Origin: Porphyrobacter sp. AAP60
GTDB lineage: Bacteria > Pseudomonadota > Alphaproteobacteria > Sphingomonadales > Sphingomonadaceae
DNA length: 64,000 bases
Assembly (NCBI RefSeq): GCF_001296025.1
Contig: NZ_LJHV01000004.1
Span: forward strand, 62,001 to 126,000
Reading direction: 5' to 3'
In this document: positions 56,266 to 64,000 of the stretch, one piece after another
Layout of the letters: each line of letters opens with the position of its first letter
How positions within the stretch are numbered: position 1 is the first letter of the stretch
Program-made: the position numbers and the translations under genes
The notes under the pieces: generated by a model
Told to the model about the DNA's origin: nothing
Seen by the model: the letters and a program-made list of their open reading frames with translations, nothing else
Databases searched by the model: none

Positions 56266-57735
56266 TCACACGGCTGGGGGAGAGTGAAGCAGTTTCCCGG
56301 GATTGAGCAGATTGTCGGGATCGAGCGCAGCCTTGATGCGCCGCATCACTGCCAGCGCTGCCGGATCGTGCAGGCGGGCAAGGTCGTCCACCTTCATCTG
56401 TCCGATGCCGTGTTCGGCACTGATCGATCCGCCCCATTGGGTGACAAGATCATAGACCCGCGCCGAAACGGCCTTGCCCTCGGTTTTCTCCCACACTCCG
56501 CGCACTGCACCTTCGGGCGCCATGACATGGAAGTGCACATTGCCATCGCCCAGATGCCCGAAAGCCAGAGCCCGTGTACCGGGAAAGGCGGTCTCGAGCG
56601 CGGGCGCGGCGGCGAGGATGAATTCTGGCATTTTCTCGACAGGCACGGAAATGTCGTGTTGCATCGCCGGGCCTAATGCGCGTTCGGCAGCAGAGATCCC
56701 GTCGCGCAAGGCCCAGAAATCCTCTGCCTGTGTTTCGTTGGCGGCGATCACGGCATCGGTGATCAGCCCTTCCTCGAGCGCGGTTCCCAGTGCCGTTTCG
56801 AGCGCCTCCCGCACCGTCGCACTATCGCGGACGGGTGACACGCATTCGATCAGCGCATTCCACGCATGGCTTTCAGCCAAGGGTGCGCGTGCCGTCGGCT
56901 GGTGCGCAAGCACCGATGCAAGGCAATGAGCCGGGACAACTTCGAAACCTTCCAGCGCATCGCCAAGTGTGCGTTCCGTCTGCCGCAGCAGGGTGCGCGC
57001 CTCGATGATGCCGTCCAGCCCAACCCAGGCGGTGGCGCGGCCCACTGCGGCAGGCAGCAGCCGCAACGTGGCAGCAGTTACGATGCCTAACGTTCCTTCG
57101 GACCCGATCATCAACTGCTTGAGATCAAACCCGCGATTGTCCTTCTTGAGCGGGGTGAGTGTATCGAGCACTGTGCCATCAGCCAGCACCGCCTCCAGCC
57201 CCAGTACCTGAGCACGCATGGTGCCATGACGCAGAACCTGTGTGCCGCCGGCATTGGTGGCGATCAGTCCGCCGATCGTAGCTGAACCTTTACCGCCAAG
57301 CGTGAGCGGAAAGCGCATCCCCTCAGTCTCGGCCGCATCGTGAAGGTTTTGCAGGATCAGCCCCGCTTCGCACACCACCTGTCCCGCTTGCGGATCAATC
57401 GCACGAATTGCATTCATCCGTCGCAACGACAGCAGCAGCGCGGTGCCTGTTGCATCCGGGGTCGCGCCGCCGGCCATGCCGCTGTTGCCTCCTTGCGGAA
57501 CAATCGGCACCCGATGCGCAGCGCACAGCCGAATCAGAGCGGCCACTTCTGCGGTGGAAGCGGGCGAGGCCATTGCCACAGCCTTGCCAGTGTATCGTCC
57601 CCGCCAATCGGTCAGCCACACGTCCATGCTTTCGGGGTCAGTGGTTATCCCGCGCGGCCCAAGCAGCGTTGAAACTTCTGCGAGAAAGGCCGAACAATCG
57701 CGGTCGGGCGGGGGTGGCTGTCTGGTCTTTTGCAT
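56266..57735 (-). CDS. FAD-binding oxidoreductase, D-2-hydroxyacid dehydrogenase (GlcD/D2HGDH) family
   Basis: A 489-residue flavoprotein of the VAO/PCMH type. The FAD domain shows VPIVPQGGNSGMAGGA, GQVVCEAGLILQNLHDAA and LTLGGKGSATIGGLIATNAGGTQVLRHG; the C-terminal FAD-oxidase domain has LRDGISAAERALGPAMQHDISVPV, LAFGHLGDGNVHFHV (metal-binding histidines) and ISAEHGIGQMKVD. These motifs fit D-lactate or D-2-hydroxyglutarate dehydrogenases. The precise substrate cannot be read from sequence. Confidence 0.9.
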   Translation of the reverse strand: MQKTRQPPPPDRDCSAFLAEVSTLLGPRGITTDPESMDVWLTDWRGRYTGKAVAMASPASTAEVAALIRLCAAHRVPIVPQGGNSGMAGGATPDATGTALLLSLRRMNAIRAIDPQAGQVVCEAGLILQNLHDAAETEGMRFPLTLGGKGSATIGGLIATNAGGTQVLRHGTMRAQVLGLEAVLADGTVLDTLTPLKKDNRGFDLKQLMIGSEGTLGIVTAATLRLLPAAVGRATAWVGLDGIIEARTLLRQTERTLGDALEGFEVVPAHCLASVLAHQPTARAPLAESHAWNALIECVSPVRDSATVREALETALGTALEEGLITDAVIAANETQAEDFWALRDGISAAERALGPAMQHDISVPVEKMPEFILAAAPALETAFPGTRALAFGHLGDGNVHFHVMAPEGAVRGVWEKTEGKAVSARVYDLVTQWGGSISAEHGIGQMKVDDLARLHDPAALAVMRRIKAALDPDNLLNPGKLLHSPPAV

Positions 57736-57909
57736 TGTGTCCTCTATGCCACAGTTGCGTGGCTTTGTGCCACCGATTTCACGCAGGCCTGTATCCCAGT
57801 TAAGCCTCGGTTCAATTGATCGGGCTAAGGCGAAGCGTGGTTATGCCCCGTTAAGGCGCTGCTTTGGTGCAGTTGCATCATTGCCCTGTTAGGAGACAGT
57901 TCCAGCACC

Positions 57910-58476
57910 ATGCACAGCCTGGTCGCCTTTGCGGCGCCGATGGCGCTGATGCTGCCGATCGTGGCGGAAGGCAATGTGGCGGAACTTGATGTCGCGCCTG
58001 CTCCTTCCGCCCGGCAATGCGAGGCCGCTTCTGCGCAGAATCCGGCACTGCCCATGAACCCGCTGTCTGCTCTGCGCAGCGGTGATACCATGCGCCAAAT
58101 CCGCATCGAGCAGCGCGTGGTTGTGCGCATTGCACCGCAGCCACCGGCAGCCCGGCAGAGCTTGTTTGCCGAATTGCCGCAGCGTGCGGTTTCCTCGCGG
58201 TTCGAGGAGCGCAAAAAGGAAAAGTGCGTGGCCCTTGACGGGATCGCAGGTGTGCAGACCGGCAGCGGAAATCGGCTTGTCCTGTTTCTCCGGGATCAGC
58301 GAATGATTTCGCTCAATCTCGAAAAAGCTTGCCGCGCCCGTGACTTCTACTCTGGATTTTATGTCGAGAAGAGCAAGGACGGCCGCCTTTGCGTTGATCG
58401 CGACAAGCTTCAATCACGCACCGGCGCCCGTTGCGAAGTCGATACAATGCGCCAATTGGTCGAAGTGCGCGATTGA
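57910..58476 (+). CDS. Hypothetical protein with weak signal sequence
   Basis: A 188-residue protein starting MHSLVAFAAPMALMLPIV, a possible signal or anchor, followed by an acidic/Pro-rich stretch, a conserved-looking QIRIEQRVVVRIAPQP segment, and a basic cysteine-containing C-terminal half (KEKCVALDGIAGVQTGSG, RDQRMISLNLEKACRARDFYSGFY). AGGAG lies 14 bases upstream of the ATG; internal ATGs at codons 11 and 14 are alternatives. The mix of charged and hydrophobic residues is protein-like. I do not recognise the family; it may be an exported protein with a disulfide. Confidence 0.7.
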   Translation: MHSLVAFAAPMALMLPIVAEGNVAELDVAPAPSARQCEAASAQNPALPMNPLSALRSGDTMRQIRIEQRVVVRIAPQPPAARQSLFAELPQRAVSSRFEERKKEKCVALDGIAGVQTGSGNRLVLFLRDQRMISLNLEKACRARDFYSGFYVEKSKDGRLCVDRDKLQSRTGARCEVDTMRQLVEVRD

Positions 58477-58629
58477 TTTGTTTGCGCTATCGGGTGCAGG
58501 CCCGCGCGTTTCCTTGACTTTTGCCACTATTTAGGGGATGGGCGCTGCGGCCTGATGCTGCGCGATGCGCCCGCAGGCCGGCAATCCCGGCAGCAACCCT
58601 GCCCGCTATTCTCGGACACCACACACCGC

Positions 58630-60108
58630 ATGACTTTCGCCGATCTCGGCCTTTCGCCCGAATTGCTCAAAGCCGTCGAAGACGCGGGCTACACCACGCC
58701 GACTGCGATCCAGGCGCAAGCCATCCCGACTGTGCTGATGATGCGCGACCTGATCGGCATTGCCCAGACCGGCACCGGCAAGACAGCAAGCTTCGTGCTC
58801 CCCATGATCGACGTGATGGCTTCAGGCCGCAGACGGGCGCTGATGCCGCGTTCACTGATCCTCGAACCGACGCGCGAACTCGCAGCCCAGGTGGCCGAGA
58901 ATTTCGAGAAATACGGCAAGAACCACGATCTCAAGATGGCGCTGCTCATCGGCGGCGTTCAGATGGGTGACCAGTTGAAGGCGCTGTCTGACGGGGTCGA
59001 CGTGCTGATTGCCACGCCGGGCCGGTTGATGGACCTTTTCGAACGCGGCAAGATCATGCTCAACGGCTGCGAACTGCTGGTGATCGACGAGGCTGACCGG
59101 ATGCTCGATATGGGGTTCATTCCCGATATCGAATTTATCTGTTCCAAGCTGCCCGAAACCCGCCAGACCATGCTGTTTTCGGCCACCATGCCGGCGCCGA
59201 TCGAAAAGCTGGCGAAGAAGTTCCTCAACAATCCGAAGCGGATCGAAACCACGCGCGCCGCGACCACTAATGCCGATATCACCGCCTTCAAGGTGCCGGT
59301 GAAGTCGCGGTCGAAGAAGGACACGCTGCGCTGGTTCCTTGAGAACGATCTGGTGGAAACCGCGATCATCTTTGCCAACCGCAAGACGACGGTGCGCGAG
59401 TTGAACCAGAGCCTGACCCGCTTCGGCTTCCGGTCGTCGGAAATACACGGCGACATGGACCAGTCGAGCCGGATCAAGGAACTTGATCGGTTCAAGGCGG
59501 GCGAGGTCAACATCCTCGTCGCATCTGACGTTGCGGCACGCGGGCTGGATATCAAGGGCGTGAGCCACGTGTTCAATTACGACACGCCGTGGCATCCTGA
59601 CGATTACGTCCACCGCATTGGCCGCACCGGCCGCGCGGGGGCGAAGGGCCGGGCATTCACCTTTGTATCCGAAGAAGATGCCGAGGCGATCAGCAATGTC
59701 GAAAAGCTGACCGGAAGCGCGATCAAGGTGTTCGGCAAGGAAGACGTGCGCGTCGATCTGACCGAAGTGATGGCCAAAACTGAAGCAGCCAAGGCAGAGG
59801 CGCCGGCAGAAGAAGCGCGCGAGGAACGCGCCGAACGCAAACCCCGCCGTGCCCGCTCAGAGCGCGCCCCACGTGAAAAGCCTGCGGACGTGACACAGTC
59901 TAGTGAAGTGGCATCGCCCGAAGAGCGTGCACAGAAACCGGAACGTGCCGAACGCCCGCGCCGTGACAAGGCCGGCCAGCGCACCGACCGTGTCGCTGTA
60001 AGCGACGAACGCAAACCGCGCCGCCGGTTCTCCGAGGATGATGAACCCGTCCCCGCTGGCGAATGGAACGGCCCGCGTCCGGACTTTCTTGATGTGGGTT
60101 TTGGGTAA
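58630..60108 (+). CDS. rhlE: DEAD-box RNA helicase, RhlE-like
   Basis: ATP-dependent RNA helicase likely acting in rRNA maturation or RNA turnover. The 492-residue protein has the Q motif PTAIQAQAIP, Walker A GTGKT in IAQTGTGKTASF, ILEPTRELA, the DEAD motif VIDEADRMLDMG, motif III SAT, and the second domain motifs IIFANRKTT, VASDVAARGLDI and HRIGRTGRAG. The C-terminal ~120 residues are basic and low-complexity (RAERKPRRARSER), as in many RhlE proteins. The ATG at 58630 is chosen as the family start; an in-frame extension upstream is unlikely. It is convergent with the ChaN-like gene, three bases away. Confidence 0.92.
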   Translation: MTFADLGLSPELLKAVEDAGYTTPTAIQAQAIPTVLMMRDLIGIAQTGTGKTASFVLPMIDVMASGRRRALMPRSLILEPTRELAAQVAENFEKYGKNHDLKMALLIGGVQMGDQLKALSDGVDVLIATPGRLMDLFERGKIMLNGCELLVIDEADRMLDMGFIPDIEFICSKLPETRQTMLFSATMPAPIEKLAKKFLNNPKRIETTRAATTNADITAFKVPVKSRSKKDTLRWFLENDLVETAIIFANRKTTVRELNQSLTRFGFRSSEIHGDMDQSSRIKELDRFKAGEVNILVASDVAARGLDIKGVSHVFNYDTPWHPDDYVHRIGRTGRAGAKGRAFTFVSEEDAEAISNVEKLTGSAIKVFGKEDVRVDLTEVMAKTEAAKAEAPAEEAREERAERKPRRARSERAPREKPADVTQSSEVASPEERAQKPERAERPRRDKAGQRTDRVAVSDERKPRRRFSEDDEPVPAGEWNGPRPDFLDVGFG

Positions 60109-60111
60109 GCT

Positions 60112-61029
60112 CTATTTTTCTGGCGGAAACGCCGGGGGTGAGGCGCTGATCGGGCCGAGCCAGAAGGTGCCGTCGAACCGGCGCGCCAGCTGCGGCTCGG
60201 CAAGGTTCCCGACTGTGATATGCGGCGCGCGGTCGCTTGATCCTTCTGCGCCCGCCCGCGAGGCGGCGCAGGTGATCATGTCGTCCGTCACCTCCTGCCC
60301 CGGTGCGAGCTTGGTTCCGGGGGCGAGCTGACAGCTCCAATTTTCCCCGCCCGCATGCCGCATCCCGAGACTGAGCACCGAGCCATAGCTACGCAGCCGC
60401 ACCGCCATCGGATCGAAATCCGGCCCGCCGATGCTGAGCGGCGCGATTTCGGCGTGGAGGTTGCCGACCAGCACGATCACCCGGTCATAGTCCTTGAGCG
60501 CAGCAGCTTCGGCGATGTTCTCGGCCTGTGCCGCCTCGTGCGGGCCTTGCGCAGGGAGATCGTTAAAGCGGGCGCGCTGGGCATCGTCGCGCGCGCCGTT
60601 GAAAGCGACGATGTCGATCGCCGCGCCCTGATCCTTCAATGCATGAGCACCCGTCACAAGCGCCAGCATCGCCTTGCTCGCCACACCGTCATCGCGCCCG
60701 CGCCAGCCGAGATCGGGCAGCGCGGCGCGGAACGCATCGTGCGGCAAGGCCCATGCCTCCTGCCACGCCGCATTTTGCCATGAGGAATGCTCGACAGCGA
60801 GTAGCATGCGCTGCTCCCGTTTCGCTTCGGCGCAGATCAGACTTTGAACAAGCGCTGGAGCCTCGCGGGTTCCATGCAACTCGCCGAAAACCACGAAATC
60901 GGGATCGCGTGCGACGACCTCGTCCCAGCCTGCCGGCGCGGTGCAGGCTGCATCATCGGCGGGCATGCCGCCCTGTGCGGCGAGCGCGGCGGGCAAATAC
61001 AGGGCAAAGGCGACCAGTAGCGATTTCAT
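60112..61029 (-). CDS. ChaN-like exported haem-binding/Tiki superfamily protein
   Basis: A 305-residue exported protein with signal peptide MKSLLVAFALYLPAALAAQ. The mature part has the ChaN/Tiki-like pattern PDFVVFGELHGTREAPALVQ, MLLAVEHSSWQ, IDIVAFNGARDD and RVIVLVGNLHAEIAPL. ChaN of Campylobacter binds haem; the related Tiki fold occurs in metalloproteases, so the activity here is open. GGGAG lies eight bases before this ATG, making it preferable to the one five codons earlier. Confidence 0.82.
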   Translation of the reverse strand: MKSLLVAFALYLPAALAAQGGMPADDAACTAPAGWDEVVARDPDFVVFGELHGTREAPALVQSLICAEAKREQRMLLAVEHSSWQNAAWQEAWALPHDAFRAALPDLGWRGRDDGVASKAMLALVTGAHALKDQGAAIDIVAFNGARDDAQRARFNDLPAQGPHEAAQAENIAEAAALKDYDRVIVLVGNLHAEIAPLSIGGPDFDPMAVRLRSYGSVLSLGMRHAGGENWSCQLAPGTKLAPGQEVTDDMITCAASRAGAEGSSDRAPHITVGNLAEPQLARRFDGTFWLGPISASPPAFPPEK

Positions 61030-61108
61030 GATTGAGGCTCCCATCAGTGAGGGCTGCGGCCAGCCTAACAGACCTCGAATTCATTGAATAGGCTTTGATA
61101 TCAGTAAC

Positions 61109-63415
61109 CTACCCCACCACGGTCACAAAACTATCCAGTACCCGCTTCTCGCCCGCGTCTTCGAACAGGATGGTGAGCTTGTTACCCTCCTGATCGATCA
61201 CGCAGCCGGTGCCGAATTTGTCATGGCTCACCATCGCGCCAATCGCGATGTCGCTGCGGGCAGGCGCGGCGAAGCTGGCGGCTGACCGGGTGTTTTCGCG
61301 CACCCGCGCAGGCTTGGTGTCGTAGCCTGAGGTCAACGCCCGTTGCCAACCGGGGCCGCGAGTCTGGGCGCGGTCGGGGCGGTCGCGCGCGACATGGGCG
61401 AAGGGGTCTTCCTGCTCGCTCCAGTTGGCGCGCCACAGCGATGCGCCGCCGGTGAGGGTGGTTTCCTGATCGATATGCTCTTCCGGCAGATCTTCAATGA
61501 AGCGTGAGGGGATGGAGCTCGTCCACTGACCATAGATGCGGCGGTTGGCAGCGTGCAGGATCACGCAGCGCCGCCGTGCGCGGGTGATCGCGACATAGGC
61601 GAGGCGGCGTTCTTCTTCGAGGCTGGCGAGCCCGCCTTCGTCGATTGCGCGCTGACTGGGGAACACGCCTTCTTCCCAGCCGACACAGAAGACGTTGTCG
61701 AATTCCAGCCCCTTGGCGGCATGGATGGTCATGATTGTGACAGTCTCGCCTTCATCGGCGCGTTCATTGTCCATGACCAGGCTGACATGTTCGAGGAAAT
61801 CGCCCAGCGTTTCGTATTCTTCCATTGCGCGAGCGAGTTCGGACAGGTTTTCGGCACGGCCCGCGCTTTCCGGAGTGCGATCCGCGGCCAGCATGGCATT
61901 GTAACCCGATTCCTCCAGCACCAACCGCAGCAGATCGGAGGGCGACATCGTCTCGGCCTCGGCGCGCCAGTGCAGGAACTGACGCATCAAACCGCCGATG
62001 GTGATGGCGCTGCGCTTGGGCAATTCATCGCTGTCGGCCAGTTGCAGCGCAGCTGCAGCCAGCGGCAGGCCTGTGCGGCGCGCGTGGCTGTGCATCGCTT
62101 CCAGCGCCTTTGCGCCGAGCCCGCGTTTGGGCTGGTTGTGAATGCGTTCAAATGCCAGATCGTCTTGTGGCTGAGCAATCAGGCGCAGGTATGCCAGTGC
62201 ATCTCGGATTTCGGCGCGCTCGTAAAACCGGAAACCGCCGATGATGCGGTAATTCACGCCGATCTGGATGAAGCGGTCTTCGAATTCGCGGGTCTGATAT
62301 TGGGCGCGCACCAGGATCGCGATCTGGCCGAGGGATGCCCCTTCGCGCTCCAGCCGCTCGATTTCCTCGCCCACCCGGCGCGCCTCTTCGGGGGCGTCCC
62401 AAACGCCGATGACCTTGACCTTGTCGCCGCCGTTCACCTCGGTCCACAGGGTCTTGTCATGGCGCTGGCTGTTGGCGCGGATCAGGCCCGCGGCTGCGCC
62501 AAGGATGTGCGGGGTGGAGCGGTAATTCTGTTCCAGCCGGATCACCTCCGCACCCGGAAAATCTTTCTCGAACCGCAGGATATTGGCGACCTCCGCCCCG
62601 CGCCACGAATAGATCGACTGGTCATCATCGCCGACGACACAGATGTTCTTGTGCTCCTGTGCCAGCAGTCGCAACCACAGATACTGGACTGCGTTCGTGT
62701 CCTGATATTCGTCCACCATGATATAGCGGAAGCGGCGCTGATAATCGGTCAGGATGTCGTGATGGGTGCGCAGGATGTTCAGCATATGCAGCATCAGGTC
62801 GCCGAAATCGCAGGCGTTCAATTCCTTCAGCCGCGCCTGATACCGTGCATAAAGCGCTGCGCCCTTGCCGTTGGCATAGGCTTCGTTCTCGACCGCATCG
62901 AGATCTGCCGGGTTCAGCCCTCGGTTCTTCCAGCGATCAATCAATCCGGCGAGCTGGCGTGCTGGCCAGCGCTTCTCGTCAAGATCGGCCTGGGTGATCA
63001 GCTGTTTCAGCAGGCGCAACTGATCGTCGGTGTCGATGATCGTGTAATTGCTTTGCAGGCCCACCAGTTCGGCATGGCGGCGCAGCATCTTGGCGCAGAT
63101 TGAATGGAACGTGCCAAGCCACGGGATCCCTTCGGCGCCCGGGCCAAGATGGTGCGCCACGCGCTCACGCATCTCGCGTGCGGCCTTGTTGGTGAATGTT
63201 ACGCACAGGATCTGCGAGGGGTAGGCGCGCCGGGTCGCCACCAGATGGGCAAGGCGAGCAGTAAGGGCAGCCGTCTTGCCCGTCCCAGCCCCTGCCAGCA
63301 TCAGCACCGGCCCTTCGGTCGCAAGCACGGCAGCGCGCTGCGGCGGGTTCAACCGCGCAGCATAGGCGGGGACATTGTCTTGCGCAGACGTGGGGGAGGG
63401 CAGATTGATACTCAT
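61109..63415 (-). CDS. uvrD: DNA helicase II
   Basis: Superfamily 1A 3'-5' helicase of excision and mismatch repair. The 768-residue protein has motif I GAGTGKTAALTARL, Ia VTFTNKAAREMRER, II VDEYQDTN, III VGDDDQSIYSWRGA, IV RLEQNYRST, V TIMTIHAAKGLEFDNVF and VI RLAYVAITRAR. A linker leads to a C-terminal SHDKFGTGCVIDQEGNK segment typical of UvrD/PcrA. PcrA and UvrD cannot be separated by these motifs; UvrD is the usual name in proteobacteria. The ATG at 63415 is preferred; the upstream extension would cross the LexA box. Confidence 0.96.
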   Translation of the reverse strand: MSINLPSPTSAQDNVPAYAARLNPPQRAAVLATEGPVLMLAGAGTGKTAALTARLAHLVATRRAYPSQILCVTFTNKAAREMRERVAHHLGPGAEGIPWLGTFHSICAKMLRRHAELVGLQSNYTIIDTDDQLRLLKQLITQADLDEKRWPARQLAGLIDRWKNRGLNPADLDAVENEAYANGKGAALYARYQARLKELNACDFGDLMLHMLNILRTHHDILTDYQRRFRYIMVDEYQDTNAVQYLWLRLLAQEHKNICVVGDDDQSIYSWRGAEVANILRFEKDFPGAEVIRLEQNYRSTPHILGAAAGLIRANSQRHDKTLWTEVNGGDKVKVIGVWDAPEEARRVGEEIERLEREGASLGQIAILVRAQYQTREFEDRFIQIGVNYRIIGGFRFYERAEIRDALAYLRLIAQPQDDLAFERIHNQPKRGLGAKALEAMHSHARRTGLPLAAAALQLADSDELPKRSAITIGGLMRQFLHWRAEAETMSPSDLLRLVLEESGYNAMLAADRTPESAGRAENLSELARAMEEYETLGDFLEHVSLVMDNERADEGETVTIMTIHAAKGLEFDNVFCVGWEEGVFPSQRAIDEGGLASLEEERRLAYVAITRARRRCVILHAANRRIYGQWTSSIPSRFIEDLPEEHIDQETTLTGGASLWRANWSEQEDPFAHVARDRPDRAQTRGPGWQRALTSGYDTKPARVRENTRSAASFAAPARSDIAIGAMVSHDKFGTGCVIDQEGNKLTILFEDAGEKRVLDSFVTVVG

Positions 63416-63425
63416 GATGTCATGC

Positions 63426-63440
63426 GAACAGGTAGGGAAC
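63426..63440 (-). promoter_or_regulatory. LexA (SOS) box upstream of uvrD
   Basis: On the minus strand GTTCCCTACCTGTTC is an exact GTTC-N7-GTTC operator, 10 bases before the uvrD ATG. It differs from the recA box by one spacer base. Its placement over the ribosome binding region resembles the uvrA box. Confidence 0.8.
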
Positions 63441-63690
63441 AATGGTGCCGCGGGCAAGCGCACAAGGCAGCGATGTCGCACAAGTCAGGGAATGTATTTT
63501 CGCCCTGCCGCTTTTCAGCCACAATTCGCGCCCGGCTGTTTCCGCGACGGGTTACCCGGACACCCGCTTGCATTGCTTCGGTTCGATTGTGCGCCATATT
63601 CGAGTGGTCCGGCCAGCAGGGGACTGAGCGGCTGGCCAAGAATACGCGTTCGTTTGTGCTTGGGATAACCTGGAAAATTGGAGACACCCC

Positions 63691-64000
63691 ATGCATAAGT
63701 ACCTGAATAAGTTTGGCCTTGCCGGGATCGGTATGGCCTTGGTGATGACCCCGGCGATGATCGCCGCGCAGGATGCCGCTATCGAAGCGATGCCACCCGA
63801 GACAACGCAGGAAACTGCCGCTCCGGCCGCGCCGATCACGCCGGATCAGGAAGCAGTGATGCAGACCTGGCCGCAGGACAAGCAGGCAGCGTTCAAGGCA
63901 TGGCCGGCCGAAACCCAGAGCTACTTCTTTTCGCTGACCGACGAGCGTCAGCAGATGTTCTGGGCACTGTCTGATAGCGACAAGGTCACACTGAGCCAGA
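63691..64000 (+). CDS. Secreted hypothetical protein, 3' end beyond the window
   Basis: An open frame from the ATG at 63691 continues to the right edge (103 codons visible). GGAG lies seven bases before the ATG. It begins with a signal peptide, MHKYLNKFGLAGIGMALVM through MIAAQ, then an acidic Pro/Thr-rich stretch, and a tryptophan-containing region (QTWPQDKQAAFKAWPAE, then YFFSLTDERQQMFWALSDSD) that looks like repeated short W-x-L motifs. The family is not recognised; a periplasmic or secreted location is inferred. Confidence 0.7.
   Translation, partial: MHKYLNKFGLAGIGMALVMTPAMIAAQDAAIEAMPPETTQETAAPAAPITPDQEAVMQTWPQDKQAAFKAWPAETQSYFFSLTDERQQMFWALSDSDKVTLSQ

Overview
The window is about 64 kb of GC-rich, densely packed chromosome from an alphaproteobacterium, most likely a sphingomonad of the Erythrobacteraceae type. 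This is inferred from the CckA and CpdR cell-cycle regulators, the alphaproteobacterial LexA operator (GTTC-N7-GTTC) in front of uvrA, recA and uvrD, a SapC-family protein, two DUF4139 proteins, an intergenic TCCTGAGCTTGTCGAAGGA-type repeat and frequent ATGA/GTGA gene overlaps. No rRNA, CRISPR array, transposase, integrase or phage structural gene is visible.

Layout. 0-8.6 kb (minus strand) is a TCA-cycle operon: mdh, a small membrane protein, sucD, sucA, sucB, lpdA and a GTG-started membrane protein running off the left edge. sucC is not present. 8.8-13.1 kb holds a hypothetical gene, a SleB-type cell-wall hydrolase and a BtuFCD-like ABC importer. 13.1-13.6 kb is a structured intergenic region, then the LexA box and uvrA. 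16.5-18.9 kb is an AT-richer two-gene island: an ABC/AAA-type ATPase overlapping an HNH nuclease, best described as a Septu-like anti-phage module with an unusual N-terminal domain. 19-25.8 kb holds repeats, a lipoprotein, an RlpA-like protein, about 1 kb without a convincing gene, argG, an acyltransferase, a cyclopropane-fatty-acid synthase and a DUF1801 protein. 25.8-38 kb is mostly short minus-strand operons (Moco oxidoreductase/cytochrome b/SDR; two glycine-zipper paralogues; rlmN/methyltransferase/MOSC; slt/greB/ialB), with dapA, smpB and a DUF2062 gene on plus. 38-48.6 kb (plus) carries cckA, two DUF4139 proteins, recA, alaS and a lipoprotein gene broken by a probable one-base deletion. 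48.6-64 kb carries a CPA2 antiporter, a GNAT-nitrilase fusion, icd, tRNA-Val(GAC), cpdR, an N-formylglutamate amidohydrolase family gene, sapC-like, an FAD oxidoreductase, an RhlE-like helicase, a ChaN-like protein, uvrD and the start of a secreted protein.

How the genes fit together. The mdh-lpdA block and icd supply much of the oxidative TCA cycle. recA, uvrA and uvrD are probably coordinately induced SOS genes. cckA and cpdR belong to the CtrA phosphorelay known from Caulobacter. The most interesting accessory element is the ATPase/HNH pair between uvrA and a repeat-rich intergenic region: its base composition, overlapping gene ends and catalytic motifs fit a horizontally acquired defence module. 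All functional calls come from reading motifs and gene context; no database search was made.
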